From Helicobacter himalayensis (GTDB taxonomy: Bacteria > Campylobacterota > Campylobacteria > Campylobacterales > Helicobacteraceae), in NCBI RefSeq assembly GCF_001602095.1, contig NZ_CP014991.1, positions 1,302,001-1,366,000 of the forward strand: a stretch of DNA of 64,000 bases. The letters run 5' to 3'. Shown here one piece after another: positions 1 through 7,763 of this stretch (within the stretch, counting starts at the first letter, position 1; every line of letters begins with the position of its first letter). A model generated the notes under the pieces. That model was not told the DNA's origin. It saw only the letters and a program-made list of their open reading frames with translations, and did not search any database. The position numbers were made by a program, and so were the translations under genes.

Positions 1-658
1 CGCAAGATTCTTGCCGAAATCAAACGCGTTTTAAAGCCCAATGGGATTTTGCGTATTGTCGTGCCAGATTTAGAAAATCTTTGCGTTAATTACCTGCAAA
101 GTCTCAATAAACTTAAGCCTCTAATGGGGGGGGGGGGCAAGTAGCCTTAAGCAAGATGAAGAAATATATTATGATTGGTTGCTTATTGAGCTTTTTGATC
201 AAATGGTGAGAGTAAAAAGCGGTGGGGAAATGCTCGCCTGTTTTAACAAAGTCAAACAAACACAAAATACTAAGCTCGCAAAATTTATCAAAAAGCGCGT
301 GGGCGATGACATTCTAGCGCAACCCAAACAGCCACAAACCACAAAACTTGCAAAAATTACAAAAGATAAAATCTTTAATAAATTTCTTTCTCTTTATCTT
401 AAAGCCTTGCGCGCACTTGTGCCAAATAACTTGCGCGATGAAGTATTTATCACCACAAGTATTGGCGAAAGGCATAAATGGATGTATGATGCTTTTTCAC
501 TTTCGCGTCTGCTAGATTCTGAAGGTTTTAGGGATATAAAGGTGCTTGACTTCAAAACTTCCAACATTCCAAATTTTGAAACATATTTGCTTGATATGAA
601 TGCCGACAAAAGCCCATATAAAGGAGTTTCGAGCCTTTATATGGAATGCGTGAAGTAG
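1..658 (+). CDS. SAM-dependent methyltransferase, 5' partial, phase-variable and out of frame as sequenced
   Basis: Enzyme that probably transfers a methyl group to a glycan or other surface substrate; the substrate is unknown. The first 47 codons (frame of base 1) read like the end of a class I methyltransferase core, with an EIKRVLKPNG turn and a RIVVPDLE strand. They hit a stop at 142-144, just after a run of 12 G. The rest continues in the next frame (DEEIYYDWLL, then from 179 onward) and ends with GERHKWMYDAFSL and LLDSEGF, typical of the C-terminal part of the same family. Removing one G (11 G) joins the halves into 219 visible codons. The true start lies left of the window. The gene ends one base before the convergent glycosyltransferase. 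The family is clear; the state is OFF as sequenced, unless the tract length is a sequencing error. Confidence 0.8.
126..137 (+). repeat. Poly-G tract (12 G), phase-variation switch
   Basis: Uninterrupted run of 12 G inside the methyltransferase. With 12 G the upstream frame stops at 142-144. With 11 G (or 8 or 14) it continues to the stop at 656-658. Slipped-strand change of such tracts is the standard phase-variation mechanism in Helicobacter and Campylobacter. Confidence 0.9.
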
Positions 659-676
659 CTTATCTAGCTACTTCAC
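650..676. terminator. Bidirectional terminator-like hairpin shared by two convergent genes
   Basis: Perfect 11-bp inverted repeat, GTGAAGTAGCT and AGCTACTTCAC, with a 5-base loop. It contains the stop codons of both the methyltransferase (plus strand) and the glycosyltransferase (minus strand). There is no strong U-run on either side, so factor-independent termination is an inference. Confidence 0.55.
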
Positions 677-2477
677 CTAGCCTAGCCCTTCTCCCTTTCC
701 GCCACCGCCTGAACTCACGCTCTAAGTCCTTTTGCCATAGGTAAAAACGATGGATTCTGCTTGTGATTGGTCGCAAGAGCGGACAAAAGACTAAGACTTT
801 CTGATAAAAACTTAAACGCGTATTTTTCAAATAAGGCAACAAAATTGAAAGCTTTGGACGCAAATTTAGCGGATCAGCCTTGCAATCAAAGAGCAATAAA
901 AACTGCTTTGCATAATAAGGCATAAAGGCTTGTTCAAAACTTTGCACCAATTCTTTATTTTCAAAATTTTGTAAAAATTCTAGTGTATGCAAGGTAATGA
1001 GCGCCCACGAACTGGCAAAATTATATTTGCTTACAAGTTTTGTGTTGCCATTAAAATAAGGCAAAAACTTCTCTAAATAGGGAGGGATTTTCACCGCCGC
1101 ATTGTTGTGATTGCAAGTGCTGCCAGCGCGCAAGCGATAGTAATAATACTTCTCTGGCAAGATTAAAATATTTTTAGCCTGCATAAAAAGCAATACGCCA
1201 AAAAGTATATCCTCGTGGTAGATTCCATTTAAAAATCTAAGTTTAACGCTTTGCAGGAAATTAAAATCAATCACAACCCCACGTGTAACGCCAAAATAAT
1301 TTGCTTTTCTCTGTATGGTTTTTTCCAACCAAACAGATGTTGTTAGAAAAGTCGCTTTTGTAATACCCCAAGCTTCCTGCCATGTGCAATCAGGCTGAGT
1401 TGGCTTTTCTATGTCTTCAAAGACTAAGGTGTCATCATAATAAATTATCTGCGCCTTGTTGTCCGCATTCGTCTCCAGACAGGATTGAATGCAAGTCAAA
1501 TGTAGATAATCATCAGAATCCAAAAAGATAATGTAATCAATATGTGGAGGAATATGAATGGTATGTGTGGATTCTAAAGAGTTTAGAGAGTTTAGAGAGT
1601 TTTTGGTGTCATTTTGCAAAGTATTTTCTTGTGCTTTGCTAGCTTGTGTAAAGACTTTCTTGATGTTGTAGGGATTTGGGTTTGTAACTTCATAGGTTTG
1701 TAGAGCTTTTATTCCTTCAATGCTATCGCCTGCGCGGGAGTGAATCCCGCTTGGCTCCGCTTCGCGTTCATACTTTGTATTTTGTTGGTTGATTGGGTTT
1801 GTAGATTCTGCAACGATGTTTGGTTGTTTGGAATCTATTCCTTCAATGCTATCGCCTGCGCGGGAGTGAATCCCGCTTGGCTCCGCTTCGCGTTCATACT
1901 TTGTATTTTGTTGGTTGATTGGGTTTGTAGATTCTGCAACGATGTTTGGTTGTTTGGAATCTATTCCTTCAATGCTATCGCCTGCGCGGGAGTGAATCCC
2001 GCTTGGCTCCGCTTCGCGTTCATACTTTGCGTTTTGTTGGTTGATTGGGTTTGTAGCTTTTAAACTAGTATTATCCCCCCCCCCTATTTGCTCATTTAGG
2101 ATTCTCTTAGCAAATCCTGTTTCTTTTTTGCTTATGTTTTGTTTGTCTTGGCTTTTGTATTCCTCAATATTGCTTTTTTGCAGTGTTATATTCCCACTGA
2201 AATATTCAATCCCTACATTTCTAGCACTGCTTAGTCCTCCATTTTCTTTATCAAGGAGGACAAAGCGAGAATCTCTTAAAACATATTCTTTTGCTATTTC
2301 TAGATTCTGTGCTTTTGTGCTTCCATCATTGACTAAAACTATATGTAGATTCTTATAGGTTTGATTGATTACAGAATCTAAGCATTCTCTTAAATATTGC
2401 TCCACATTGTAGATTGGGATAACTACGCCCACTTTCTTTTCTTGCTTTTGATTGAGTTTGGGGGAATGGTTATGCAT
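660..2477 (-). CDS. Family 2 glycosyltransferase with a repeat-built insertion, phase-variable (in frame)
   Basis: GT-A glycosyltransferase, probably adding a sugar to LPS or another surface glycan in the cytoplasm; donor and acceptor are unknown. The N-terminus has VGVVIPIYNVEQYL (residues 16-29), VNDGST (49-54) and GLSSARNVG (81-89); the metal-binding FLDSDDYL lies at 318-325. In ordinary relatives the last two motifs are only a few residues apart. Here about 215 residues separate them. They include a Gly triplet encoded by a C10 tract and nearly three copies of a 42-residue unit (142-256) with KYEREAEPSG and IHSRAGDSIEG. That makes 605 residues in all, long for the family. The start at 2477 has GGAGG eight bases upstream. 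The repeat unit matches a dispersed intergenic repeat of this genome. Whether the enzyme folds with the insertion is unknown. Confidence 0.85.
   Translation of the reverse strand: MHNHSPKLNQKQEKKVGVVIPIYNVEQYLRECLDSVINQTYKNLHIVLVNDGSTKAQNLEIAKEYVLRDSRFVLLDKENGGLSSARNVGIEYFSGNITLQKSNIEEYKSQDKQNISKKETGFAKRILNEQIGGGDNTSLKATNPINQQNAKYEREAEPSGIHSRAGDSIEGIDSKQPNIVAESTNPINQQNTKYEREAEPSGIHSRAGDSIEGIDSKQPNIVAESTNPINQQNTKYEREAEPSGIHSRAGDSIEGIKALQTYEVTNPNPYNIKKVFTQASKAQENTLQNDTKNSLNSLNSLESTHTIHIPPHIDYIIFLDSDDYLHLTCIQSCLETNADNKAQIIYYDDTLVFEDIEKPTQPDCTWQEAWGITKATFLTTSVWLEKTIQRKANYFGVTRGVVIDFNFLQSVKLRFLNGIYHEDILFGVLLFMQAKNILILPEKYYYYRLRAGSTCNHNNAAVKIPPYLEKFLPYFNGNTKLVSKYNFASSWALITLHTLEFLQNFENKELVQSFEQAFMPYYAKQFLLLFDCKADPLNLRPKLSILLPYLKNTRLSFYQKVLVFCPLLRPITSRIHRFYLWQKDLEREFRRWRKGRRARLGEVAR
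1710..2054 (-). repeat. Tandem 126-bp repeats (about 2.75 copies) inside the glycosyltransferase
   Basis: Near-identical units with a period of exactly 126 bp (42 codons), visible from the recurring CCTGCGCGGGAG at 1729, 1855 and 1981. Because the period is a multiple of three, copy number can change without breaking the frame. The unit is a diverged version of the dispersed repeat found in the intergenic regions near 23.6, 32.4, 34.7, 44.1 and 61.4 kb. Confidence 0.9.
2075..2084 (-). repeat. Poly-C tract (10 C; poly-G in the gene), phase-variation switch
   Basis: Run of 10 C on the plus strand, encoding Gly132-134 of the glycosyltransferase. As sequenced it keeps the gene open. Any change not a multiple of three would separate the N-terminal nucleotide-binding part from the DSDD part. 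Confidence 0.85.
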
Positions 2478-2557
2478 TTTGAAGTCCTCCTTAGATTCTA
2501 TGGCTCAAATTTAAAGTGGGAATTGTAAAGAAATTTTACTTAACTTTTAATAGAATC

Positions 2558-2896
2558 TTGGGCGTGGCATAAGCCGAGTTCTGTCGTGGGTGGTTATTTA
2601 TCTAGGGGACAAATCACTTTGCCTCTCGTGCGAAGGACTTTAAATTTTAAGACTTCCAACCTGCCCTTCTTGCTACGGATTGGGTTTGCATAGCACTTAA
2701 TATTGCTAAAAAGTCGGTGAGCTCTTACCCCACCTTTTCACCCTTGCTTAAAAAAAGCGGTTTTTTTCTGTTGCACTTTCCCTTGACTTACGCCAGCCAT
2801 TTGTTAAATGGAATCCTTGTCTTAATGTAGCTCGGACTTTCCTCTTGTGCTGTTTTGCAAACAAAAAGGCACAAGCAACCACCTGCCACACCCAAG
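2558..2896 (-). ncRNA. rnpB: RNase P RNA
   Basis: Catalytic RNA that trims tRNA 5' leaders. On the minus strand the conserved GAGGAAAGTCCGAGCT element lies near the 5' end, and the conserved 3' end GACAGAACTCGGCTTATG lies just before the closing helix. The two ends pair as P1 (CTTGGGTGTGGC with GCCACGCCCAAG, one G-U pair), giving about 339 nt, normal for bacterial type A RNase P RNA. A TATAAT box sits seven bases before the 5' end. The neighbours are the glycosyltransferase downstream and clpA upstream, both on the same strand. Confidence 0.95.
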
Positions 2897-2902
2897 GGCG
2901 CA

Positions 2903-2908
2903 ATTATA
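2903..2908 (-). promoter_or_regulatory. -10 box of rnpB
   Basis: Perfect TATAAT on the minus strand, with a start predicted near 2896 where the P1 helix begins. The promoter lies between the clpA stop codon and rnpB. Confidence 0.75.
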
Positions 2909-2915
2909 ACAAACT

Positions 2916-5165
2916 TTACACAATCTCCACACAAAGCTCTTGCTTAGAATCCGCATTTCTAGCTTTTTTCACGCTGATTTTTACCTTCCCACCGCGTCTA
3001 AGCTTCCCAAAGAGAATCTCCTCACTCAAAGGTTGTTTGACTTGAGAATCAATAAGGCGCTTAATCTCGCGCGCACCCAAATCATTATCCATACTCCTTG
3101 TAGCAAGGAAATCTAGCGCGCTAGTTTGTGGCAAAAGTGTGATTTTTTTCTCACTTAGCTGAGCATTTAAATCATCTAGGAATTTTTTTGCAATAAGCTT
3201 GTATTCCTTCACGCCAAGCGCGTTAAAATGCACCACGCCATCAAGGCGCGAGCGAAACTCTGGCGAGAAAAGATTTTTTATCGCACCCTCACTCTTGCCC
3301 TTATTATCCATATTAAAGCCAAGCGTGTTGCCCTCCTTGCTTCCAGCATTACTCGTCATAATAACAATGACATTTTTAAAATCCGCACGATTACCCGCAT
3401 TATCCGTCAAACTCGCAGAATCTAGCACTTGCAAAAGGACATTATAAATATCACTATGCGCCTTTTCAATCTCATCGAGCAAAAGCACGCAGTAAGGATT
3501 CTTGCGGATACTATCCACAAGCAACCCACCCTGCTCAAAGCCCACATATCCCGCCGGTGCACCAATAAGCCTTGAAATGGAATGCGCCTCCATATATTCA
3601 CTCATATCAAACTTCACAAACGCAATGCCCAAGATTCTAGCTAGCTCTTGACTTAGCTCGGTTTTCCCAACGCCACTAGGTCCAGCAAAAACAAAGCTTC
3701 CAATGGGTTTATTAACCTCTCCTAAACCTGCCTTGTTTTTCAAAATCGCGCGCACAACCTCATCAATTGCCCTATCTTGCGAGAAAATGCGCTCTTTTAG
3801 TTTTTTGTCTAGGTTTTTTAGCACCTTGCTTTCATCTTGATTGATTTGAGATTTTGGGATATGCACGCTTTTTGAAATGATAGATTCAATGTCTTTGAGT
3901 CCAATTGTAGGGATTACGCCAAGTTCGGCATCTTTTTTTTGAGAATCTTGCATTTTTATTTTATGATATGCGCCACTTTCATCAAGCAAATCAATCGCTT
4001 TATCTGGCAAAAATCTATCGCTTATATAGCGGTGAGAAAGATCCACGCACGCTTTGATAGCAGATTCCAAATAGCGCACATTGTGGAATTTCTCATAAAT
4101 TGGCGCAAGTGCTTTTAGAATCTTGTAGCAATCCTCCACGCTGGGCTCTTTTACCTCAACCTTTGAAAATCTCCGCAAAAGTGCTTTATCCTTGTCAAAA
4201 GTCTGCTTAAACTCATTAAATGTGCTCGCGCCAATACAACGCAGACTACCGCTTGCAAGCGCGGGTTTCAAGAGATTTGAAGCGTCAAGCCCGCTATTAC
4301 TCGTAGCGCCCGCACCTACAATTGTATGAATCTCATCGATAAAAACAATGCTATTTGGGATAGATTCTAGCTCGCTAAGCGCGCCTTTTAAGCGCTTTTC
4401 AAAATCACCTCGATACTTACTCCCTGACACCATCGCAGCCAAGTCAAGCGCGAAAATCTGTGCATCGTGCAAAGCCATAGGTACGCGCTTATTTGCAATC
4501 TCAAGCGCGAGCCCTTCAGCAATGGCCGTTTTCCCCACGCCAGATTCTCCGATAAGCACAGGATTATTTTTCTTGCGCCGACAAAGAATCTCACTTAGAC
4601 GCAAAATCTCCTCACTGCGCCCGATGATTGGGTCAATCTTGCCTTCTTTGGCGGCTTTTGTGAGATTTTTTGCAAATTGCGCAAGGTAACTTTCATTGCC
4701 TTGTCTTGTAGCCTCTGCACCATCGTGCGCACCTCTAGAGCGTTGCTCCTCCTCGATAAGCTGTGCAGTGAGGATAAATCTGTCAATGCCTTGAGACTCT
4801 AAAACTTTAGCCGCATAGCTCTCACGCTCCTCCAAAACCGCAGCTAGAAAGTCGCCCACTTCAGCTTGTTTATTGCCCTGCGCCTCGACATGCGCGACCA
4901 TAGAAGTAAAAATGCGCTCTAAAGCTGGCGTGTGCTCTGGGCGAGAATTGAGATTCTGCAAACTTGGGAGGTATTTTGTCAAATAGCGATAGATATATTC
5001 TCCCATTTGCGCGACATTACCACCGCATTTCTCTAGCAATTCCTCACCCTCTTTGTTACGCAACAGCGCGAAAAATACGTGCTCAGTTGTAAGAATATTA
5101 TGTCGCATATCCCTAGCGATATTTATCGCCTCCGCGATCACTTGTGCAAAATTGTTACTTGCCAT
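2916..5165 (-). CDS. clpA: ATP-dependent Clp protease ATP-binding subunit ClpA
   Basis: Hexameric AAA+ unfoldase that feeds proteins to ClpP in the cytoplasm and takes N-degron substrates from ClpS. Visible parts are an N-terminal Clp repeat domain (residues 1-145), a first AAA module with GESGVGKT and IVFIDEIHT, and a second AAA module with GPSGVGKTE and LLLDEIEKAH. There is no long middle coiled coil, so it is ClpA and not ClpB. The 749 residues are the usual length. The ATG at 5165 has AAAAGG seven bases upstream; a TTG two codons earlier is less likely. clpS is close by on the same strand but separated by a small opposing gene. Confidence 0.95.
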   Translation of the reverse strand: MASNNFAQVIAEAINIARDMRHNILTTEHVFFALLRNKEGEELLEKCGGNVAQMGEYIYRYLTKYLPSLQNLNSRPEHTPALERIFTSMVAHVEAQGNKQAEVGDFLAAVLEERESYAAKVLESQGIDRFILTAQLIEEEQRSRGAHDGAEATRQGNESYLAQFAKNLTKAAKEGKIDPIIGRSEEILRLSEILCRRKKNNPVLIGESGVGKTAIAEGLALEIANKRVPMALHDAQIFALDLAAMVSGSKYRGDFEKRLKGALSELESIPNSIVFIDEIHTIVGAGATSNSGLDASNLLKPALASGSLRCIGASTFNEFKQTFDKDKALLRRFSKVEVKEPSVEDCYKILKALAPIYEKFHNVRYLESAIKACVDLSHRYISDRFLPDKAIDLLDESGAYHKIKMQDSQKKDAELGVIPTIGLKDIESIISKSVHIPKSQINQDESKVLKNLDKKLKERIFSQDRAIDEVVRAILKNKAGLGEVNKPIGSFVFAGPSGVGKTELSQELARILGIAFVKFDMSEYMEAHSISRLIGAPAGYVGFEQGGLLVDSIRKNPYCVLLLDEIEKAHSDIYNVLLQVLDSASLTDNAGNRADFKNVIVIMTSNAGSKEGNTLGFNMDNKGKSEGAIKNLFSPEFRSRLDGVVHFNALGVKEYKLIAKKFLDDLNAQLSEKKITLLPQTSALDFLATRSMDNDLGAREIKRLIDSQVKQPLSEEILFGKLRRGGKVKISVKKARNADSKQELCVEIV

Positions 5166-5195
5166 TTTCAAACCTTTTAAAATATTTTTTAAATC

Positions 5196-5201
5196 ATTGT
5201 A
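5196..5201 (-). promoter_or_regulatory. Candidate -10 box of clpA
   Basis: TACAAT on the minus strand, about 30 bases upstream of the clpA ATG, in an AT-rich stretch. No convincing -35 element, as is usual in Helicobacter. Confidence 0.4.
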
Positions 5202-5328
5202 AAAAACTTTAGCTAATCACTACCATAAAACATTGCATTTTTCTTGCAAAGTGCATTTTATCTAAAGAGCTAAAATGTGTCTTGCTTGCGAAAATTTAAG
5301 AGGATAAAAAATTTAAGGAAGCAAAAAA

Positions 5329-5520
5329 ATGATGGTTGTGCTAAATGAAAGTTTCAAAACTCTTTTGCGCGATATTTTACCTAACAAAGAGCAGGCTGAG
5401 GCGTTGGAGAAAGCCTTTGTCGAGGTTGTCAATATAGGACTACAACAAAGAATCGGGCTTGATGGGCTAAAAATTCGCACTATTGTAGCAATGGGCGCAA
5501 TGCTGAAATTTATGCTTTAG
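5329..5520 (+). CDS. Small hypothetical protein (63 aa)
   Basis: Function not recognised. The protein is short, without a signal peptide or membrane segment, and predicted helical (NKEQAEALEKAFVEVVNIGL, followed by a hydrophobic C-terminal end). The ATG follows an AAGGAAG ribosome site by six bases, and a TAAAAT-like -10 lies about 55 bases upstream, so expression is plausible. It is divergent from clpA and convergent with clpS. A Clp-related role would be a guess from position only. Confidence 0.55.
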   Translation: MMVVLNESFKTLLRDILPNKEQAEALEKAFVEVVNIGLQQRIGLDGLKIRTIVAMGAMLKFML

Positions 5521-5565
5521 TTTTATTCCTTGAAGCGTTTTGCCTTAAAATATAGTATCTTTGCT

Positions 5566-5573
5566 GGGGGGGG
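5566..5573 (+). repeat. Poly-G tract (8 G), intergenic
   Basis: Run of 8 G between the small gene ending at 5520 and the 3' end of clpS. No open gene crosses it convincingly on either strand, so it may be a relic or affect a transcript end. Confidence 0.6.
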
Positions 5574-5663
5574 TGAATTCTGCTTTGCTTGCGTGCAAAT
5601 ACTCAACGCGTTTTTCTTGTTGGAATCCAAGATTCTCTCCCGCTATTTGAAAGTTTTGGGAAT

Positions 5664-5960
5664 CTACACCTCGCGTGTTTCCATACGCAACGGGTGTCCT
5701 TCTTTGCGGGCGCGCTCTAGTGTGAGTTTGACCTTGAGCTCAGCAATATCATAGGGGTAGATTCCGCACACGCCCAAGCCCTCTTCGTGTATGCGTAGCA
5801 TAATGTTCTTTGCGTCATTAAAGTTTTTGTCAAAAATTTTTATCAAAATATCCACGACAAACTCCATCGTCGTCCAATTATCATTTAAAATTATCACTTC
5901 GTGTAATTTGGGCTCTTCTAAAAGCAAGTCTGTCGCGCTTTCTGTATTGCTTCGTGGCAT
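5664..5960 (-). CDS. clpS: ClpS, N-degron adaptor of ClpA
   Basis: Small cytoplasmic adaptor that binds proteins with destabilising N-terminal residues and delivers them to ClpAP. The family core is seen as VIILNDNWTTMEFVVDIL (residues 22-39), with the NDxxTxMEFV pattern that forms the ligand pocket, and a C-terminal IHEEGLGVCGIYPYDIAE. The 98 residues fit the family. The start has AAAGGAG seven bases upstream. Its partner clpA lies 500 bp downstream on the same strand, interrupted by an opposing small gene. Confidence 0.93.
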   Translation of the reverse strand: MPRSNTESATDLLLEEPKLHEVIILNDNWTTMEFVVDILIKIFDKNFNDAKNIMLRIHEEGLGVCGIYPYDIAELKVKLTLERARKEGHPLRMETREV

Positions 5961-6023
5961 TAAACTCCTTTAAATTTTTAGGGCGTATTCTACCAAAACT
6001 TTTCCATTGAATAAGAAAGAATT

Positions 6024-7763
6024 TCACGCCCTTTTTAACTCAATTTTACGCTCGCAACGCTCAATCGTATTAAGCCTGTGGGCGATAACAAGCAAAGTCT
6101 TATTCTGCGCAACATCATAGACTTGATCCATTATCTTTGCCTCAGTTTGAGAATCCAGCGCGCTTGTGGCTTCATCTAGCACCAAAATTTCAGGGTCATC
6201 ATAGATTGCGCGCGCAATACCTATGCGCTGTTTTTGCCCACCACTTAGCAGTATCCCGCCCTCGCCTACGCGCGTATAGATTCCATTATGTTCGTTGAGG
6301 AAATCAAGGATATTTGCCTTTCTACACGCCTCTATCACGCGCGATTCTTCCATCATACTACCAAAAGCGACATTCTCTGCCACGCTCCCATCAAAAAGAT
6401 AGATAGTTTGAGGGATATAGCCGATTTTTTTGCGCCACGAGCGCAGATTGTGGTTATTTATCTCGACATTATCAACGAGAATCTTGCCCTCTTTTGGCTT
6501 GTAGATTCCGATGATTAAATCAACAAGCGTGCTTTTGCCCGCACCACTTGATCCGCAAAATGCGATTTTATCGCCCTTGAAAATCGTAAGATTGAAATTT
6601 TCAATAATTGGCTTATTGGCATCATAATAAAAGCTAATATTTTTTAGCTCGATTTTTTCTTTAAAATCACACGGGCGGGAATCCTCTGGGTCTGTGTGAT
6701 AGAGCAAATCATCATAGACCGCAGAGACAGATTTTGAGTTAAACGCCATTTGTCCATAAAACTGCAAGATTCTATTCACAGAGGGCAAGATTCTATACAA
6801 CGCCAGCGCATACATTGAGATAATTGGGAGCACGCGGTCAAAATCCTTGTAATAAAGCAAAATATACGCAACACAACCAACTAAAATTCCAAATCCTAAA
6901 GATTCTAATAAATAACGCGGTGCAGGCTGGGAAGTGCTAAAAAAGATTTGTGCATTTGTTAGTTTCCTACTTACATCATCAAATTCTTGGCAGACTTCTT
7001 CTTGATTGCCTTTGAGCTTAATAATCTTAAAATTTCCAAAGGTTTTTGTGATGATTTCATTAAATTTTGCCTGCGTCTGCAACCTCGTAGCGCCAACCTT
7101 TTTTAGCTTCCCACCTAAAATTGTTATAATCAAAAAAACCTGCACGCTTAACACCACGCTTAATACAAGAGTCATCTTCCAGCTTGTAAAAAGCAGTAAA
7201 ACATACATAATGATAATGGTAAAAATTTCAGCAAAAATTTGCAAAAAATATTGCATATAAGAAGAGGCGCTAAGTGCCTCATTTGCGATTGTAGAGCGAA
7301 TCTTATCGGTTTTACGTTTGACAAAATCTGTGTAGTTTAGCTCAACTGCTTTATTAAAAAGTCTATACGCAAAATAGTGAAACTTGCGAAAAGAAAACCG
7401 CGCCAAACAATAAGTGTAAAAAATGCCATACAGCGCGCGGAAAATATAAAATCCCACAAGCGCCTCACAAAAAAAGAGCATAAAACTAAAGGTGTTTTCA
7501 AAAGCAAAAAACTCATAAATCGCCTTTGAATAGGGATTTGCAAAGATAAGTTCTGGCTTAGAAGCAAAGGTGATAAAAGGCATAATAATGCTAATGCTCG
7601 CCGTCTCAATCACCGAAAATGCAATCATGCCAACAAACAAAAAGCACAAAATAATCTTATCTCTGCGCGTAAGGAGCGCGCGGAGTTTGTTTATGGTAGC
7701 AAACGTGCTTGTGGTTTGCTTACGCTTTTCTAAAACCCTTTTGCGTTTTTTTGAAAAGCTCAT
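6024..7763 (-). CDS. ABC exporter/flippase of the Wzk/PglK type
   Basis: Single-chain half-transporter that would act as a dimer in the inner membrane. About six membrane segments occupy residues 35-330. They are followed by a nucleotide-binding domain with GSSGAGKST (Walker A, about residue 400), LSGGQKQR (signature) and EILVLDEATSALD (Walker B). The closest families I know are Wzk of H. pylori and PglK of Campylobacter jejuni, which flip lipid-linked oligosaccharides for O-antigen or N-glycan assembly. A lipid A flippase (MsbA) is the main alternative. The start codon overlaps the murD stop (ATGA), so it is translationally coupled to the mraY-murD pair. This puts a lipid-linked glycan flippase beside the lipid I synthase. 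Confidence 0.8.
   Translation of the reverse strand: MSFSKKRKRVLEKRKQTTSTFATINKLRALLTRRDKIILCFLFVGMIAFSVIETASISIIMPFITFASKPELIFANPYSKAIYEFFAFENTFSFMLFFCEALVGFYIFRALYGIFYTYCLARFSFRKFHYFAYRLFNKAVELNYTDFVKRKTDKIRSTIANEALSASSYMQYFLQIFAEIFTIIIMYVLLLFTSWKMTLVLSVVLSVQVFLIITILGGKLKKVGATRLQTQAKFNEIITKTFGNFKIIKLKGNQEEVCQEFDDVSRKLTNAQIFFSTSQPAPRYLLESLGFGILVGCVAYILLYYKDFDRVLPIISMYALALYRILPSVNRILQFYGQMAFNSKSVSAVYDDLLYHTDPEDSRPCDFKEKIELKNISFYYDANKPIIENFNLTIFKGDKIAFCGSSGAGKSTLVDLIIGIYKPKEGKILVDNVEINNHNLRSWRKKIGYIPQTIYLFDGSVAENVAFGSMMEESRVIEACRKANILDFLNEHNGIYTRVGEGGILLSGGQKQRIGIARAIYDDPEILVLDEATSALDSQTEAKIMDQVYDVAQNKTLLVIAHRLNTIERCERKIELKRA

Noticed and set aside
1710-2054. Possible CRISPR-like array because of regular spacing
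   Set aside because: The units are 126 bp and almost wholly identical, with no variable spacers; they are in-frame coding repeats.
1740-2063. Plus-strand frame of 107 residues with tandem hydrophobic repeats
   Set aside because: Antisense reading of the 126-bp repeats inside the glycosyltransferase; no ribosome site.
5530-5754. 74-residue plus-strand frame crossing the G8 tract
   Set aside because: Mostly antisense to clpS, with weak coding character.
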